This document shows positions 7,102 through 8,741 of a stretch of DNA of 8,741 nucleotides, piece after piece (position 1 is the first letter of the stretch; every line of letters starts with the position of its first letter). The DNA lies in contig JASFTV010000136.1 of assembly GCA_050050615.1 (NCBI GenBank), positions 1 through 8,741 on the forward strand. Direction: 5' to 3'. Made by a program: the position numbers and the translations under genes. A model generated the notes under the pieces. That model was not told the origin of the DNA, searched no databases, and saw only the letters and a program-made list of their open reading frames with translations. This stretch comes from JASFTV01 sp050050615. Lineage in GTDB: Bacteria; Desulfobacterota; DSM-4660; Desulfatiglandales; HGW-15.

Positions 7102-7187
7102 GTGTCCGGTTAGAATTTTGCAATTATGAGCCCCGCGGACTACTCACTTGGCATGAACGGGGTTTATGCAAAATTCTAACCGGACAC
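7102..7187. repeat. 86-nt hairpin element with perfect 21-bp inverted arms
   Basis: The arm at 7102-7122 (starts GTGTCCGGTTAG, ends TTTTGCA) is the exact reverse complement of 7167-7187. Pairing can resume after a 4-nt bulge for nine more pairs (7127-7135 with 7158-7166, two of them G-U on the strand shown), leaving a 22-nt loop. There is no coding capacity and no clear flanking target duplication. It looks like a MITE-like element or the joined ends of a deleted insertion sequence; a transcript hairpin is the alternative. Confidence 0.65.
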
Positions 7188-7212
7188 GGCTGGACATCAG
7201 GAATGGCTATTG

Positions 7213-7244
7213 TTCAAAAGTGTTGGCATGCCAACACTTTTGAA
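7213..7244. repeat. Perfect 32-bp palindrome after the ApgM gene
   Basis: The sequence runs from TTCAAAAGTGTTGG through a central CATG to CCAACACTTTTGAA and equals its own reverse complement over 32 bp. It starts 24 bp past the ApgM stop, 25 bp from the 86-nt hairpin. As RNA it makes a 14-bp stem with a 4-nt loop, suitable as a mRNA 3'-end hairpin or factor-assisted terminator, but no U-tract follows. As DNA it could bind a dimeric protein. Confidence 0.7.
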
Positions 7245-7267
7245 TGTTACTCAGGAATCTGAGCGGA

Positions 7268-8500
7268 TTAAGGCCGTGATAGGAATGAGGCCATCAACTC
7301 ATGACCCTTATCCATCATAACCCCGCTCGCTCTGGCTGACGCCTCTGTAAAAGAGGGTCCTTCGGATGCGGATTCAAGCTCCTGTTTCCCGGCCCAGGCA
7401 AAGGGTGTTGGCTCACTGGTGTGGGTCTTCTTGACAATGGGGGTTAGATGGTCGCTCACAACCATGATACGATAATCCTCAAAGTCCATTAACCCTTCAA
7501 TCACCGTGCCTACAACCTTCCGGTCGAAATTCTCAATAGCCTCGATCTTTTCCTCATGGTTCCCTGCGTGGCCTGCCTCATCAGGCGCCTCCACATGAAG
7601 GAAGATCAAATCAAGATCCCTGAGGCCTTTGAGTGCCGCTTCCGCTTTTCCCTGATAATTGGTGTTGAGGTATCCCGTGGCACCCTTTACATAGATGGGT
7701 GTAAATCCCGCATAGACCCCGATACCCTTTAGCAGATCCACGGCGGATATCACACCTCCCTTGAGGCCGTACCTCTCTTGAAATGACGGCATCTCAGGAG
7801 CTTTGCCCTGGCCCCATAGCCAGACGGAGTTGGCCTCTTTGAGGCCTGCGCGTTTCCTTTCCAGGTTGATAGGGTGTTCCTTTAGGATTTCCCAGGAGCG
7901 GCGAATCATTTCTGGAACAGGGTTACCCTTGGAGTCATGGATATAGGGAGCCATGTTCTGGTCAAGAACATCGTGAGGTGGAATGGTCATCGCATGTTCC
8001 GGGCCATTCTCCCATAAAAGAAGATGCCGGTAGGCTACACCTTGGTAGATCTGAATACCCGGGATTTCAAAGGACTTCTTCAAATCCTTCACGATCTCCA
8101 CGGCCTCTTGGGTGGATAGATCGCCGGCGCTGTGGCTGATCATGATGATTTCATCATCTGATTTCAGTTCGAGGGTGATCAGATTCATTCGAAAAGCGAC
8201 CTGATCAGGTTCAAGGGCAATCCCCATGCTGGCGGCTTCCAGAGGCCCCCGACCCGTATGGTATTTTGCAGGATCGTATCCGAGGAGAGATAGATTCGCC
8301 ACATCGCTGCCCGGTTCCATTCCCTCAGGGATGGTTCTTACAAGACCTACCCGGCAGGCAGCGATGCGGTCCATGAAAGGGGTTTCTGCGACCTCTAGAG
8401 GCGTCTTCCCGCCCAACGCTTCCAGGGGATAATCGGCCATGCCGTCGCCGACGAGGATAATGTATTTCCTATTTCTGCGGACGTTTCCCATAGCAATCAT
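7268..8500 (-). CDS. apgM: ApgM-type phosphoglycerate mutase / proposed homoserine kinase
   Basis: A 410-residue cytosolic enzyme of the alkaline-phosphatase superfamily, in the archaeal-type cofactor-independent phosphoglycerate mutase family. Metal and catalytic features, numbered from the ATG at 8500: D19 (ILVGDGMAD), nucleophile S65 (GSDVANLSLLGYDP), D307 and H311 (HVEAPDEAGH), D350-H351 (VVSDH) and H360 (KKTHTSEPTPF). The family signatures INLERKRAGLKEANSVWLWGQGK and KGIGVYAG...GATGYLNTNY are present in place. One branch (TIGR02535) was proposed as a homoserine kinase because it sits beside threonine genes; those neighbours cannot be checked here, so 3-phosphoglycerate isomerisation and homoserine phosphorylation both remain open. 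The reading frame continues upstream to 8578, but that stretch encodes a TLx-TLx pattern from a tandem repeat and is unlikely to be protein. ATG 8500 or ATG 8491 is more likely; neither has a strong ribosome site. Confidence 0.88.
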   Translation of the reverse strand: MIAMGNVRRNRKYIILVGDGMADYPLEALGGKTPLEVAETPFMDRIAACRVGLVRTIPEGMEPGSDVANLSLLGYDPAKYHTGRGPLEAASMGIALEPDQVAFRMNLITLELKSDDEIIMISHSAGDLSTQEAVEIVKDLKKSFEIPGIQIYQGVAYRHLLLWENGPEHAMTIPPHDVLDQNMAPYIHDSKGNPVPEMIRRSWEILKEHPINLERKRAGLKEANSVWLWGQGKAPEMPSFQERYGLKGGVISAVDLLKGIGVYAGFTPIYVKGATGYLNTNYQGKAEAALKGLRDLDLIFLHVEAPDEAGHAGNHEEKIEAIENFDRKVVGTVIEGLMDFEDYRIMVVSDHLTPIVKKTHTSEPTPFAWAGKQELESASEGPSFTEASARASGVMMDKGHELMASFLSRP

Positions 8501-8546
8501 AAAAGAGTGAGCTAGAGTGAGTAAAGTGCCTAAAGTGACTAAAGTA
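8501..8546 (+). repeat. Degenerate 9-bp tandem repeat (CTAAAGTG type), copy B
   Basis: Successive units AAAAGAGTG, AGCTAGAGTG, AGTAAAGTG, CCTAAAGTG and ACTAAAGTA, period about 9 bp, same strand sense as the copy at 1875-1910. It ends right at the likely ATG of the ApgM gene, so on the - strand it forms the end of that gene's leader. Because the period is three codons, the antisense frame reads as repeated Thr-Leu-x, which falsely lengthens the open frame. Confidence 0.7.
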
Positions 8547-8629
8547 AAGAATCCGGGCCCACTTCCTATACACTCCACGGGGTCTTTGAGGAGGGCAGGG
8601 CCGGATTGGGCTTGTCTTTACGGCACCGA

Positions 8630-8655
8630 GCCGCGAGACCCCCATGGCTCGCGGC
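8630..8655 (-). promoter_or_regulatory. GC-rich hairpin in the ApgM upstream region
   Basis: GCCGCGAG (8630-8637) and CTCGCGGC (8648-8655) form a perfect 8-bp stem around a 10-nt loop. On the - strand it directly follows the 28-bp shared element and is bracketed by direct copies of TCGGTGC. It is 130 bp before the gene, so it could be a leader-RNA structure or an operator. I saw no match to a riboswitch I know. The rest of 8547-8741 shows no convincing gene. Confidence 0.45.
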
Positions 8656-8656
8656 A

Positions 8657-8684
8657 AGCACCGATTCGTTTTTGGACAAAAATG
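8657..8684 (-). repeat. 28-bp shared upstream element, copy B (before ApgM gene)
   Basis: On the - strand the core reads TCCAAAAACGAATCGGTGCT (8676-8657), preceded by CATTTTTG. It matches 1933-1960 at 25 of 28 positions, with only transitions differing. It is about 156 bp upstream of the ATG at 8500 and has the same orientation relative to its gene as copy A. No clear -35 box lies at the distance seen for copy A. Confidence 0.6.
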
Positions 8685-8741
8685 GCTCCCCTCAGTAAGT
8701 CGCTTCCACTCGGATCATCATGGTTTTATCTGTGAGGACAT

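Noticed and set aside
7102..7244. Intact insertion sequence
   Set aside because: There is no transposase frame between or beside the inverted repeats and no clear target duplication; only a MITE-like or remnant reading is tenable.
8517..8735. 72-residue + strand open frame beyond the ApgM start
   Set aside because: Its first residues come from the tandem repeat, it crosses the hairpin and the 28-bp element, and it resembles no family I know.

Overview
The window looks like chromosomal DNA from a sulfate-reducer-type deltaproteobacterium (Desulfobacterota). The best clue is the adenylate kinase, whose LID carries the Cys-X5-His-X15-Cys-X2-Cys metal site known from Desulfovibrio gigas Adk. An archaeal-type phosphoglycerate mutase homologue and a long class II aldolase fit the same picture. 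This assignment is inferred from protein character only. No rRNA, tRNA, CRISPR array, transposase gene or phage gene was seen.

Layout. The left half is on the + strand. It holds the 3' part of a DhnA/LsrF-type class I aldolase (entering from the left edge), a zinc-dependent medium-chain dehydrogenase (809-1879), a class II fructose-bisphosphate-aldolase-family protein (best start 2088, end 3371) and a YhaM-like OB-fold/HD 3'-5' exoribonuclease (3572-4597). The right half is on the - strand, converging 4 bp from yhaM. Read in its own direction it holds an ApgM-type phosphoglycerate mutase/proposed homoserine kinase (8500-7268), adenylate kinase (6900-6220) and a DUF362 protein with a cysteine-rich C-terminus (5903-4602). 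Apart from the convergent pair, genes are separated by 160-370 bp gaps, so most are probably separate transcription units or have long leaders.

How the genes fit together. Two unrelated aldolases, a polyol-type dehydrogenase and a phosphoglycerate-mutase-family enzyme point to phosphosugar and lower-glycolysis metabolism. Adk and YhaM are housekeeping (adenylate balance, RNA turnover). The DUF362 protein has no assigned role.

The most unusual content is between genes. (i) A 28-bp element (25/28 identical) lies upstream of both the class II aldolase and the ApgM homologue, in the same orientation relative to each gene. (ii) A degenerate 9-bp CTAAAGTG-type tandem repeat sits beside each of those two copies and abuts gene ends, including the stop codon of the dehydrogenase. 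(iii) An 86-nt hairpin with perfect 21-bp arms and a perfect 32-bp palindrome lie 25 bp apart between the ApgM homologue and adk, followed by a probable intrinsic terminator. I did not find a clear new multi-gene system; the shared regulatory/repeat elements are the strongest novel signal.
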